This document shows, piece by piece, positions 45,991 through 57,400 of a stretch of DNA of 60,000 nt (position 1 is its first letter; every line of letters begins with the position of its first letter). A program made the translations under genes and the position numbers. The notes under the pieces were generated by a model that was not told the origin of the DNA, searched no databases, and was given only the letters and a program-made list of their open reading frames with translations. Source of the stretch: Owenia fusiformis. Lineage: Eukaryota; Annelida; Polychaeta; Sabellida; Oweniidae. The stretch lies in assembly GCA_903813345.2 (NCBI GenBank), contig CAIIXF020000003.1:3502109-3562108 (forward strand), written 5' to 3'.

Positions 45991-47040
45991 ATTTGACGGC
46001 AACCCGTGGTCTAAAACATTCAATTTGACGATATTCCATTGTTTACATCAAGTTTCACTGCATTTCACTATAATATTTTATCAAAAAATGAACAGCACAT
46101 ATGTTACAGCAGAACTGCTGCCCATGATTTGCAATGGTGTCATTTGACGGTCATGATCGAACATTGAATTCCATGGTAAATTATATAACTGAGTGAAAGA
46201 AACTTAAAAGTCTTTCATTTAAGGAGTTTAAAAGTCGGTTGACCCAATGGAAAAAATGGTACCATTGGAAAGCTATAATACTGGCCTGTAACATGTGATA
46301 GGAATACATATACATAATGCCAGCTATGTAAACACATTGCTTTGCATATTTTTCTCTTGTTAGGGACATCAACTTCAATTGAAATTGATATTATTTCCTA
46401 TATCTACAAATTACTACCTTTCCAACGATGCCAAAATTGTCCATAGGGTCAATCGACTTTTTAAGTTCATTCAATGTTTGTTTTCCCACTCAGGGAATAT
46501 TGTTAATCTGTATCAGTTAATTTTCATCCAATACAATAAAACTTTGATCACCAGGTTTATGGTTTTGCATTTAATGGTAGTCATAATTAAACATATTGCA
46601 TTCGATGGTTTATCAGGGTATGATAGTGCCATTTAATGCACAATGAAAATGAAATACCAGAAACCATCAGATGCCATGATAAATGATAGTTATTATTTTG
46701 GCAGGGATATACCAAGGTATGTCCATGGTAATTAATGGTCATGTTTGACAGTGAAATATCATAAAATGCCAAAGTCAACTGACAATTATATGTTTGGCAC
46801 CGATCCCTGGTAGTTAATACATGTTTGACAGTGAATATCAAGTGGACAAATAATGATTCCATAACCATTTAAACATTTTCTATTATTAAATAAGCACTTG
46901 CTGATTTCATATAATTAACTTTTCAAACAGACGAAAAGATTCTAATATTGACTTAAGGAGATACATGGTGTAAATCTGATAAACTGATAATTTGTTTGTA
47001 CATCATATGATATTGTAATTTATTCCATAATAACATGTTT
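45991..47040. other. Intron 2, no exon recognised
   Basis: AT-rich with short ATGGT/ACCAT palindromic motifs. Open frames at 46379-46636 and 46587-46868 show no domain. Confidence 0.5.
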
Positions 47041-47069
47041 TCCCTGGGAAAATAACAGGGAATAAAAGT

Positions 47070-47190
47070 GTTATTTGAAAAATCCCGTATCAGATCCCGT
47101 ATCAGCCAAAATCCCGTATCAGATCCCGTATTGGATCCCGTATCAGCAAAACTCCCGTATCAGATCCCGTATCAGAAATATTCCCGGTAA
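47070..47190. repeat. TCCCGTATCAG short repeat cluster
   Basis: GATCCCGTATCAG and AATCCCGTATCAG recur about nine times in 120 bases, with one TTGGATCCCG variant. Part of a low-complexity intron stretch. Confidence 0.7.
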
Positions 47191-47334
47191 TTTCTCTTGA
47201 GTTTTACGCTTTTCGTCTAGCACATCTCTACAGGAAGTAAAAAATCGTTTGGAAAATTGAAATTATTGAAATTATTATCATCTAGTTTACGTCTATTACT
47301 GTGACAAAGGTCTATTACTGTGACAAATATGTCT

Positions 47335-49015
47335 AGGTATGCAACAGAGTATTATGAAATAAATAGGTTATTGATGGTCGTGATGGAATATGGATTTATT
47401 CCTTGAGAAAATATGATATTGGCCTCAGAAAATATCATATTGACACTCGGGCTATCGCCCTCGGTCAATATGATATTTTCCTTGGCCAATATCATATTTT
47501 CCCTCGGAATAAAATCCATATTCCATCCCTCCCATTAAATAACCTCTATGTATTTCATACCTACTGTGGTTCTAGGTACATATCGAGCGGGAATATATAC
47601 TGTATCTAGCCAAGGCCCGGGGCGGGATGGATACACGCTGTATCCATCCCGGTCCCGCTCCTGAAATTTTTTTTTTGAATTTTTTCAATTTTTTTTTTTG
47701 AATTTTTTCACATTTTTTGGCAAATATTTTTTTCAAAAAAAAATTGCCCATTTTTTCCAAAAATTTTTGTCACATTTTTTTCACATTTTTTTTTCAAAAT
47801 TTTTTTTTTGAATTTTTTAAAAATTTTCAAAAAAAAATTTTCACATTTTTTTCAAATTTTATTTTAAAATTCTATTTTTCAAAATATGAGTTATATGAGT
47901 TTGAAAATCTCACAAACTTAAAAAAACTCTTTATAACACCAAGAAAGTAAGTAAGATAATATATTTTTGAATTTTGGAACTTTATAAGGTATATGACGTA
48001 CCTAGAACATCAGTAGGTATGAAATACATCTGTTATGTACGGTCGGTTTTGGATACAGGGTTTATCCCTCGGGAAATATGTGTATATCCCTCGGTCCCTG
48101 CGGTCCCTTGGGATATACACATACTTCCCTTGGGATAAAACCTGTATCCAAAACCTCCCAGTACATAACCTTTATGTATTCCATACCTGATGAGGTTTCA
48201 GGGACATATCAACCGGGAATATATTCCATATCCGGGCAAATATTTTTCGTATGTCCCGCTCCAATGGAGCTCCGGGACATATAAATCGTATGTCCCGCTC
48301 AAATTTTTTTTATGAATTTGGGAAAAAAAATTTGAAAAAAAAATGTTGAAAAAAAATTGTGGAAAAAAATTAATAAATGCATAACTGTTGTATTTCATAT
48401 CTGATGAGGTTTGAAATAATAAGCATGTATCCCATATGCTCCGGTGTGTTTACTTGCAAAATATGTTATCATTTTTAAAAAAAATCAATTTTTTCCAAAT
48501 CTGTTTTCAATTGTTTTCAAAAATGAAAAAAAAATTCCAAATTTTTTTTTCAAATTTTTTTCACATTTTTTTTCACATTTTTTTCATAATTTTTTTGTCA
48601 GAATTTTTTTTCAAGATTTTTCTCAAAAATTTTTTTTCAACATTTGTTGGTGTATCTCATACTTGAGTGGGTTTAGGGTAGATATAACCTTTACCACCTT
48701 TTTCAAATGACAAGATAGGCCTATACTGTAAAAGCACAATTTATATTTAACATTTTCATAATATTCCTTCAGTTCAATACAATAGAATTGTAACATTTAA
48801 ACTTTTTGAAAAATGTTAAACTTCTGAAATTTAAATTTTTAAAATTTTCAGACTTTTTCAAACTTTTGAAAAAATTCCTGGGAGCGGGATGGATATATTA
48901 AATCTGCCCGCATTTGGCCTAGAGCGGGACATATACAATATATCTTGCCCGCTCCTCAGATATGATATATATTCCCGGGTGATATCTACCCCAAACCCAC
49001 TCAAGTATGAAATAC
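47335..49015. repeat. Compound block of hairpins and T-rich/A-rich tracts
   Basis: Several short palindromes, for example GGATGGATACACGCTG/TATCCATCCC near 47620, GGATACAGGGTTTATCCC against GGGATAAAACCTGTATCC (48053-48152), and AAATATGATATTGGCC against GGCCAATATCATATTT (47409-47498). They alternate with long T-rich tracts containing TTTTTTCACATTTTTTT (47660-47870, 48480-48640). GTATGAAATACAT and its near variants recur at about 47550, 48018, 48175 and 49005, spacing the modules. No reading frame is credible. Confidence 0.6.
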
Positions 49016-49460
49016 ATACTGATTATACATGTTAGGTATATTCGAATAATACTTCTTGCTTTCTTAAAGAAGAAAATGGTGGTGTGTAACCTCATAAAGA
49101 GGCCCATGCTGATGTAATTCCTTATGTTGACATATGACAAAGCAGCACATAGCACCACACGTTAAAGAGCATTGTAAGATTAAAATTCCTACAACTTTAG
49201 AATTTGGCTGTTGGTGGGAATATTAATGATGTGATACTCTTAAAATGGCGGTTCAATTTCAATTTTCTATTTTATCTCAACATTTAAGAAATAAGAAACA
49301 TATGCTGCTCCATTTTTAAATTGTAATCTGCTACATCCATTTGCAACAAATATCCTTATATCACTCCCAAACTATCACATATTATATTTTGCCAATCACA
49401 ATATAGAATTAGAGGAGGTGTAGGTAACATAAGGAGGCATTCTTTAATATCATACTTAAT

Positions 49461-49497
49461 GCTCGATCATAGACCGTGTGAATGAGGGCAATAAAGG
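49461..49497 (+). pseudogene. Fragment of a duplicated exon 3
   Basis: The last 37 bases of an exon-3 copy (GCTCGATCATAGACC...AATAAAGG) followed by the same intron sequence as the next copy. The donor is GG|GCAAGC instead of GT. The 5' part of the exon is missing. Confidence 0.6.
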
Positions 49498-49541
49498 GCA
49501 AGCGCCATATTATATATATACTGTATATCTTTATGTTGTAG

Positions 49542-49639
49542 CATTTTTATAGAACACATGGAAATGATGACCACTATGTGTGGGAATGTGAAGGTCTGGA
49601 TTGTCTCATCAGGGACTTGATTATAGACCGTGTGAAAGG
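49542..49639 (+). pseudogene. Decayed duplicate of exon 3
   Basis: Acceptor TTATGTTGTAG and donor GG|GCAAGT (a GC-type donor) bound a copy of exon 3 that is 98 nt instead of 111. A one-base loss (GGAAATGATG against GGAAAATGATG) shifts the frame, a 12-base in-frame deletion removes the NEGN equivalent, and a conserved Cys codon TGT is TTT. It would introduce a premature stop (TGA at ACT TGA). Confidence 0.65.
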
Positions 49640-49681
49640 GCAAGTGCCATATTATATATACTGTATATCTTTATGTTGCAG

Positions 49682-49792
49682 CATTTGTATAGAAGACATG
49701 GAAAATGATGACCACTATGTATGGGAATGCGAAAGTCCGGATTGTCTCATCAGGGACTCGATCATAGACCATGTGAATGAGGGTAATAAAGG
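49682..49792 (+). CDS. TINAG-like gene, exon 3 (C-terminal half of VWC-like module)
   Basis: Acceptor TTATGTTGCAG; donor GG|GTGGGT. Length 111 nt, phase 2 to phase 2, so it can be skipped or repeated without a frame change. It completes CHECIC and encodes HYVWECESPDCLIRDSIID and HVNEGNKG, which parallel the TINAGL1 block with W-x-C-x4-C-L and I-N-x-G-N-x-G-W. Two decayed copies lie directly upstream. Confidence 0.8.
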
Positions 49793-49914
49793 GTGGGTGC
49801 CATATTCTCTAGTTTCAATCAATACAGACATATTAATTTAAATACGAATGCTAGTGTCAGGATAGATCTATAATTGTTCTATATTTTTTGTTCCTTAATT
49901 AAAATGATTCAATT

Positions 49915-51893
49915 ATGCACAGACTTGCCAACCTCCCGTTTTTACGGGAATCTCCCGTAAATTTTTTGTTTTTCCGTAAAAAATACCAAATTCCCGTACC
50001 GTTTTCTCCCGTAAGCTCCCGTACCGTATTTCTACTAAAATCTCCCGTAATTTTTTCAAAAATATGGCCGTAAAATCTCCCGTATTTTTGCTGAAATCTC
50101 CCGTAAAATCTCCCGTATTCTGGTAAAACTCCCGTAAAATCTCCCGTTTTCAGGTATAACTCCCGTAAAATCTCCCGTATTCTTGGTATAACTCCCGTAA
50201 AATCTCAGTTTTTGCTGTCGAAATCTAACGTATTTAAAAGGAATTTGACAAATTTGTGACCTTGATTATTGCAAGCACGGTTCTTTCTTTTACTCCAAAT
50301 ATATAAGCACTAGTGCCAAAAGGGAAAGGACCAAAAGTTGTAATGGAACTTAACAAGAAAAAGCAAACTCTAAGTGCATACCAGTTAAGAAAAACAAACC
50401 CCATATAGCCCAAAACCATGATCTAACGTGAAAAGAAACAATGTCTAATACCCCCTTTCCCCCACCATTCAAGAATCAATATCACAATCCAAGACCAGAA
50501 GACCAAGGGACATATCATTCATACTGAAGTCATTACAATACATGTTGAAGAAAAAATTAGAAATTGATAGCCAATTGAAAGCCAATACTAATAACCTCAA
50601 AAATTGTTGTAGATACAAGTACTCATACAAGATAGAGCATTCAGTCTCAAATGATGTGGGATAGATAAAATCCAGTCTCCAAGTCCATAGGCATTTTAAA
50701 GGGTCAACATCCATTCACAAAAGCCATCGCCATAAGCCATAAAACACAATAATTCACAATGGTCATCAGGAGAAAACTATGGCTGGTTCCGATCCCTATT
50801 TCTCAACCATTAATGCCATAGCCGGGATCCACCTAAAAAGGTGCCAAGTGAAAGTATTGTGAGTTCATTGCCAATGTCTTAAACAATTTCCACATCCTTC
50901 GGCATCTCAAGTGGTCAGCATCCCAAGAAGGATCCCAAGAAGGATTGGCTCCATGGTTCACTATAGATACTTTCATAAATAACTTAAAAGTACTTCATTC
51001 CCATGATTCAAATTGCTTTTCTGCGATCAGTTCGGTATAAGTTTGCACACCAAATGTCCACAAACGGGGCCAGTTCATATTCTGTCATACTTCTGTCGGG
51101 AGAATACATTTTGTTTTTATATTGCACTAAACAAAATATTCCCGCAATATAATGCGCATTATGGGTAGGGACTGCTGTGAATTAATGAACGTAAGTGACA
51201 TCTATCTTAGGGATTATAGGTTCTAATTAATGTATTAACTGCGCATGCGTCATAATAATTTTAACCAATTAAATCGCTGGATTTAATGCTCATGCGCGAA
51301 AAACCGAACCTAAAAATGGAACCTCACGCAGATTGCCCTTAGCATATAGTGAACGCCACATATACTTAGCTTTGATCAATTCCTTTCCAAATTAATAAAA
51401 TGTCCCGTTTTTTCAAAATCTAAAGTAAAAACTCCGTTTTATCAGAAATCTACCGTAAAAACTCACGTTTTTTCAAAATCTACCGTGAAAACACCCGTTT
51501 TTTCAGAAACCTACCGTAAGAACTCCCGTTTTTTCCGAAATCTACCGTAAAAACTCCCGTTCTTTCAAAATCTACCGTAAAAACTCCCGTTTTTTCAAAA
51601 CCTAGGGTAAAATTCCCGTTTTTTCAGGACCTACCTCAAAAACTCCCGTTTACCGCGAAAAATACTTTTTCTAAAAAATCTCCCGTAAAAACTCCCGTTT
51701 TTTCAAAATCTCCAATAAAAACTCCAGTTTTTTTAAATTTACCGCAAAAACTCCCGTTTTTTTTAAATCTCTCGTAAAAACTACCGTTTTTTTTTTCAAA
51801 AAGCTCCCGCTTTTTTTCAAACTCCCGTAAAAGTACCGGGATTTTTTTTAAATCTCCCAAAATTTTTCATTTTAGGTTGGCAAGTCTGATGCA
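49915..51893. mobile_element. 1.97-kb TIR element with ATGCA target duplication
   Basis: The element proper is 49920-51888, with termini CAGACTTGCCAACCT and AGGTTGGCAAGTCTG, an exact 15-bp inverted pair. ATGCA flanks it directly (49915-49919, 51889-51893). The CAG-start is hAT-like, although five matching bases are fewer than the usual 8-bp hAT duplication. Both subterminal zones are arrays of CTCCCGTAAAA-type repeats (49930-50215; 51395-51850, unit about 30 bp with CTCCCGTTTTTTCAAAATC). The centre carries an inverted copy of the dispersed intronic repeat (50285-50640). No transposase. Confidence 0.75.
50285..50640 (-). repeat. Dispersed intronic repeat, copy C (inverted)
   Basis: Reverse complement of 37296-37640 and 43935-44265, recognisable by CCATATAGCCCAAAACCATGATC and AGTCATTACAATACATGTTG. 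It lies inside the 49920-51888 element. Confidence 0.7.
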
Positions 51894-51988
51894 ATTCAAC
51901 TCTGCAGCCATTTTGTATAATTTCGTAGACAATAATGTTGAACACCCACCGTAGATCGTTGGTATTATTTCCTAGATGTAACTTGTAG

Positions 51989-52221
51989 GTGGAAAGCTGG
52001 TAGTTATTCCTTTCTGCAGGAGAAAACATTGACATTTGGAATGAAGCACAAGTTGGGGACGTTTTTACCGGGCAGTGATGTAATACCCACGAGGCAAAGC
52101 CGGGTGAGGAAAGAAGAAACTTTTCCAAGAGAATACGACTTACGAAAGGAATCAAAAGGATACGTGTCTGCAATTCGTAACCAGGGGGATTGTGCGTCAT
52201 CCTGGGCATTTAGTACAACTG
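51989..52221 (+). CDS. TINAG-like gene, exon 4 (linker and pseudo-active site)
   Basis: Acceptor ACTTGTAG at 51981-51988, donor G|GTACGT, entering in phase 2 and leaving in phase 1. It starts GWKAGSYSFLQEKTLTFGMK then HKLGTFLP, matching the TINAGL1 segment GW-x-A-x3-S-x4-M-T-L then R-L-G-T-x-x-P. It ends RNQGDCASSWAFSTT, the papain-family active-site block in which the nucleophile Cys is Ser (residue 156 with exon 1D). The same Cys-to-Ser change defines vertebrate TINAG proteins, so a non-proteolytic matrix/secreted role is inferred. A later AG at 52018-52019 is not used in this model, because only the earlier acceptor keeps phase and the conserved GW block. Confidence 0.82.
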
Positions 52222-52485
52222 GTACGTCAAAGAAAATACTTCAACATATTGCCAGATTAAAGTTTACGGTTCCATGCAGGGCTTATATAATATCTTGCTA
52301 ACAGGCTAATAGTTAACTCAGTGGAACCTTTCCAGGTCTAGGTGCATTTATTTCAATTTTCATTTATCTCATCAACGCCAAAACTTGGATCTGTTGAAAT
52401 GTAGATGATAAAAAGGGGTTGGCACATTACTTCAGTGCAAAACTTTCCCCGGCCCGCACGATATTATTGATGGTTTCCTTTTCAG

Positions 52486-52636
52486 CTGTTACCTCAGATC
52501 GGCTAGCAATGGGATCGTCTGGTGCAGTCAAGGTAGATTTCTCCCCACAACAACTTATCTCTTGCATTGGGGACAAGAAAACTGCATGTGCAGGGGGGCA
52601 CTTGGATAGAGCATGGGAGTACATGAGAGTACAAGG
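52486..52636 (+). CDS. TINAG-like gene, exon 5 (papain-fold left domain)
   Basis: Acceptor TTTCCTTTTCAG, donor GG|GTAGGT, phase 1 to phase 2. It encodes AVTSDRLAMGSSG, FSPQQLISC and ACAGGHLDRAWEYMRVQG. These correspond to the family blocks AVASDR, LSPQxLLSC and GCxGGxLDxAW that follow the active site in peptidase C1A folds. Confidence 0.85.
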
Positions 52637-53234
52637 GTAGGTACTAGAATTCGCACTAGAACTTTCAAATATGATGAAGGCAACTCATTTACAGTAAAAA
52701 AATGTATGCACACATGCTAATGGGAAATGACCAAAATTGTTAAGAGAAATAAAACATCTTAGACATCGCAGTTCACACCAACAGCAAGATGTAGCAAATC
52801 CCATATAGAGGATTGTTGTTATCCATAAAGTCCAAAAGTGGATTCCAATTGGTATGGGTGGGAGAACATAAGTTTCACAACTCAACTTAATACAGCGTGA
52901 CTTTAGTTCACTTAGATTCATACATTTTTCCTAAATTGATTAGGTGAACTGTAGGTTTACTTGGAATATTGCTTAGATTTCAGGTTCACATTAGGTAACT
53001 ACCAACACTCTGCCTACATGTATATTCTTTAGTAGAACAAATTAGGTGATATTCCTAAATGTACATGTAGACATACTTTATTGTGTTCATTCTTGTTTTA
53101 AAATTCATTCTTGGGTCCTCTTTAGGTTAAATATATCACAAACTGAAAGAGAGAGAGAGAGAGAGAGAGAGTTGCATCTGCTGCATAACTACAAAGTAAT
53201 TCTAAAATAGTTCACTGTGTTTGTATCATTTTAG
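52637..53234. other. Intron 5
   Basis: No exon recognised. It contains a GA microsatellite at about 53147-53171. The minus-strand open frame 52685-52921 is unsupported. Confidence 0.6.
53147..53171. repeat. (GA)n microsatellite
   Basis: About twelve GA dinucleotides in intron 5, close to the exon 6 acceptor. Confidence 0.9.
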
Positions 53235-53406
53235 AGTTGTTGATGAGAAATGCTACCCCTACGCAAGAAGTCTTGGCAGCTCCATGGAAAACTGTCAAAT
53301 AGAAAGATCAACATCAAGATCAAAGAATGGTGTATGCCCAAAGAAAGAACAAATACCGAGGAATATAATCTATCAAATGGAGAAACCCTACACCATCCCT
53401 AGCGAC
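53235..53406 (+). CDS. TINAG-like gene, exon 6 (partial catalytic-fold, last exon in window)
   Basis: Acceptor TATCATTTTAG, donor GAC|GTAAGT, phase 2 to phase 0. It encodes GVVDEKCYPYARS, then a basic, poorly conserved insert and a block around IIYQMEKPYTIPSD, comparable to the GVVSDxCYPF and YxxxxVYxLxS positions of TINAGL1. With exons 1D-5 the frame totals 810 nt (270 codons) without a stop. The part of the fold holding the catalytic His and Asn positions is not found before the window end, so the gene is truncated by the window or broken by the LINEs. Confidence 0.82.
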
Positions 53407-54070
53407 GTAAGTTGCATTTAGGATTGTATTTCTTCAATGTAGTGGTAGAAATATTTATCCTAACGAACGAAGTTCAAGGGGGATATAAGAAAGCCATCCG
53501 TCCGTCCGTCCCTCAGTCCGCCCTTGTGTTCGGGCGATAACTCAAATACCGGTTGACCGATTTAATTCAAATTCAATAGGCTTATGCCTTATGAGAGTAG
53601 GACCTTCGCTCGAGAAGAAATTTTCAACATAGCCTCTCAATTCAAAATGACCGCCATTTTTCGTAAAAATGTAATATTTGATAACTCAAATACAAGAAAG
53701 CAGATTAACTTTCATAAGCTGATGCCTAAGGACAAAGGAGCTTCGACCAAGAAGAGATTTTCCAGATGGCTCCTAAATTAGAAAATGGCGGCCATTTTTC
53801 GTAAAAAACGTAATATATGATAACTTAAATATCAGTGAACAGCTCTGGGAAAGAATTTTTCAAGATGGAAACTGGATTTCAAAATGGCGGCCATTTTTCT
53901 TATAAATGTTATCTATTATGATAACTCAAATACCAGTGAATGGGTTTGGTTCAGATTTTATATGATGAACCATGATGAGGTACGAAATATTTCGAGACAA
54001 ATGTGTGACATATACGGTATCCGCGTGAAAAGTCCGAACATAATGCGTTCGTTTCTTTCGGTGTTCGGTT
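53407..54070. repeat. Degenerate repeat with GATAACTCAAATACC units
   Basis: Four diverged units start near 53535, 53680, 53819 and 53920. Each has GATAACTCAAATAC and AAAATGGCGGCCATTTTTC. Open frames 53584-53781 and 53884-54120 ride on the repeat and are unlikely to be genes. Confidence 0.6.
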
Positions 54071-54162
54071 CTGGAGGGTCGGGCAAGCCCTCCGATGAGT
54101 GTGTACTTTTATACTCTTAATAAGAAGTACACACTCATCGGAGGACTTGCCCGACCCTCCAG
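54071..54162. repeat. Near-perfect 38-bp hairpin
   Basis: 54071-54108 (CTGGAGGGTCGGGCAAGCCC... to ...GTGTGTACTT) is inverted at 54125-54162, with one or two mismatches (AAGCCCTCC against GGAGGACTT) around a 16-base loop. GC-rich compared with its surroundings. Could be a tiny MITE or the centre of a longer decayed palindrome. Confidence 0.85.
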
Positions 54163-54370
54163 AAAAACCCCTGTGGTTAGAAGAAACTGGATGGATGGCT
54201 GTCAATTTTTATTATAGTTTATTGTCAACAGTTCTTAGAACATCAAGAGCGTATTCTCCAAAACTATCCTTACCTATTTTTGGATAAATATAATGGTTAA
54301 CTAGGCACAGATCTTCACTATGACAGTGTAAATTGACAGTTTTACTTTACTGAAATCAATCGCTGGGAAT
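54163..54370. other. Flank between hairpin and LINE
   Basis: No feature recognised. Confidence 0.5.
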
Positions 54371-54478
54371 TCACTATTTTTTTTTTTTTTTTTTTTAAAT
54401 AACATTTATTTTCCTTTTAAATTTACATACAATTACATATTAACATCAATCATCATACAAAATAAACATACCTTAGTC

Positions 54479-57400
54479 TTACAAATTTAATATCTTTTGT
54501 TTGTTAAACTCGCTTTTAATATTACATGTACCTAAATAGTTTTGACAGTTAAAAATTTGGATTGTTTTTCTTGCTAATAGAACTTCTTTATAATTAGAAC
54601 ATGTTTGAAGACCTAAAATTTGTTCATCTGACAAATTGAAATTATTCCAAATATCATTAACTTTATTACATTTAATAAAATGATGTACAATAGTGTCATT
54701 TACTCCACAATGGTCACATAAAGGAGAATTTTTAATTTTGAACTTGAACAGGACCGAATTACAAGGATAGATATTGTGAAGTGATTTCCAATGTAAAATA
54801 CGGAGCACATTATCATTGGTACAATTATGAGCTCGCAACCACGAGCTTTTATCAATTTTTTCATTGTTCATTAAAACATCCACATTTCTACGTTTGACAA
54901 ATTCATTTCTAAAATCTGAACTGGTACATTGTGTCATGTCTTTACCCATAAAATTCATTTTAACTTCCTTAACATTCAAATTTTCAACAATAATCTTTTT
55001 GCCAATATTGGCTTTTAAGCCTATATATTGAATTAGGGTTGTTGCATTTTTTCCAATGATATGAGACAATTGTTCATATGGCATTATTTCATTATTAATA
55101 CAGATGTCTTTTAAAAAGTTAATGCCCTTTTTAATCCAATTTTTAAAACAAACTGTTTTTCCACTTATTTTGATTAGATTATTGTTCCAAAGAATTGAAT
55201 TATCAATGTTAGCTGGAGCTTTGTACTTCTGCCAGCATCCTAGCATTTTGTCATAAAATTCTGGCAGTTCAGAATTGTTAATGTCACCGTTACATTTAAA
55301 AATAGTTAAATTACATGCATAGATGTTACAATAATATGTAGGCAGACATCGCCAGTGGCCATTTCCCGGTACAAACAACAATTTTATCCACTTAAAAATG
55401 AAAGCAATCTGCATGTCAAACATATTTAACATTTTTAAGCCACCTTTGTCATAATTTTGAACCAGTATGTTACGCTTTACTTTTTCAGGTATATGTTTCA
55501 ACTCTTCTTCCTTGTATTTGCCTTTAGCCCAGATGAATTAAAAAAACAATGTGTTTATTCTTTTTAACATAGTGTCAGAGAGAATAAAACTCTGCATTAA
55601 ATATAAAAACTGTGATGCTAGCAGGGCTTTTACCAATGTGACTCTACCATACATTGTTAAGTTTCTCATGGACCACATTTTCATTATGTGTTCACATCTA
55701 GCAAATCGTGGTTCCAAGTTCTCTCTTATTTCAGAAACATTTTGAGTAGTGCTATACAAAATACCTAAAATTTTAACATTGTTACTTGGAAATAATTTCC
55801 ATTTTACATTTCCTATTGTATAATCGTTGAACTTCCATTTACCTAGCCATAATGCCTCAGTCTTATCTTTGTTCATCTTTAAACCTGATATAAGCGAAAA
55901 TTCATCAACAAGATTCAAGACACTCTTGAAGGAGTTGACATCTCTTACAAAAATGGTGGTGTCATCTGCATATTGCAGAATTTTGACCTCATCATTTGGC
56001 AAGCGTACTCCAACAATGTTTTTATCATGCCTTACTTTACAAGAAAAAAGCTCTGCCGCTATAATATACAGGAGCGGAGATAGGGGGCACCCCTGCTTTA
56101 TACCTCGCTCTAATAAGATTTCACCACTTAACCAACCATTATAATTAATGTAACTAATACAATTATTGTTCAAAGTTTTGGTCCATTGTATAAAGGATTG
56201 CCCAAATCCAAAAATTGATAGAGAATCATACATGAATTCTTTAGAAATACTATCGTACGCTTTAATGCAATCTATTGCCAAAAGAATACCATGCTCTTGC
56301 TCATCATCAAGATAATTTATTACATCATCAATAGTTCTCAATATTAGGCTACTCGATCTTTGGGGAATATATCCACATTGATCTTCGTGTACAATTTTTG
56401 CTACAACAACTTTTAACCTATTGGCTAAAACCTTGGCTGCTATCTTATAATCAACATTTGTTAAAGTGAGGGGTCTCCAGTTTTTTAGAACATTTCGAGC
56501 CAAGTTTTTCTTGGGGAGTAAAGTAATAAGACCTTCACGCTGGGTACAAGATAAAAAAACCTTATTGTAACCATCATTCAGTGACTGAGTAACAAAAAAA
56601 CATATTTTAGACCAAAACACTTTATAAAATGCTGCAGTTAAACCATCCAGACCTGGGCTAGAATTGTTTTTCATTGTTTTTAAGGCAAATATACAATCTT
56701 CATTTGTAATCAAGCCATCACAAAAATCAGAGTCAGATTTATCTAACTTAGGAACTGGAACATCCTTTAAAAAATCATCTAAAATAGCCCTTCTATAAAT
56801 CTTCCGATCTGAATACAATTCTTGATAAAATTTCACTTGTTCTTTTATGATAACATTTTGATCATTAGTCAATGTACCATTGGATAATTTTAAAGATGTC
56901 ATTCTTGCAGTTTCTAGTTGTAAAAAATATTTATTACTTCTTTCCCCTTTTTCTGCCCACACAGCCTTAGAACGTAAAAAAGAGCCATGTGTTTTAGAAG
57001 CAGAGAGGAGATCAAACTGTGCCCTAGCTTGATTTACATTTTGGTTTAACTGAACATTACTAGGATCATTACATAACTTTTTACAGGCATTTGTCAACTT
57101 TACTCGAGCGGAAAATAATTGATCTCTGTTTTCTTTAGCAAGTTGTTTACCATAACCAATAGAATAGGATTTGATTTTTGATTTTAAGCAATCCCATTTT
57201 ATCTGAGGGTCAACATTTGTCTGTGCCTGTGCATCATTAATTATCTCGTTTACATTATCTATATACTCAGAGTGCTGTAAGAAACTGTTATTTAATTTCC
57301 AGTAAGAAGGACCCTTGTTCTTCCTAGAAGAATCCAAGCACATCAAATAACCCCTATGGTCTGAGTTGGGAATACTTAAAATTTCAATGTTAGTCACCTT

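Noticed and set aside
47717-47950. Phe-rich frames at 47717-47950, 48436-48710 and the Lys-rich antisense frames
   Set aside because: Translation of T-rich low-complexity DNA, open because homopolymers lack stops.
51636-51860. Minus-strand repeat-rich frame
   Set aside because: Encoded by the CTCCCGT subterminal array of a transposable element.
52020-52221. Exon 4 starting at the AG of 52018-52019
   Set aside because: It would enter in phase 0, which does not match exon 3 (phase 2), and would lose the conserved GW block encoded from 51989.
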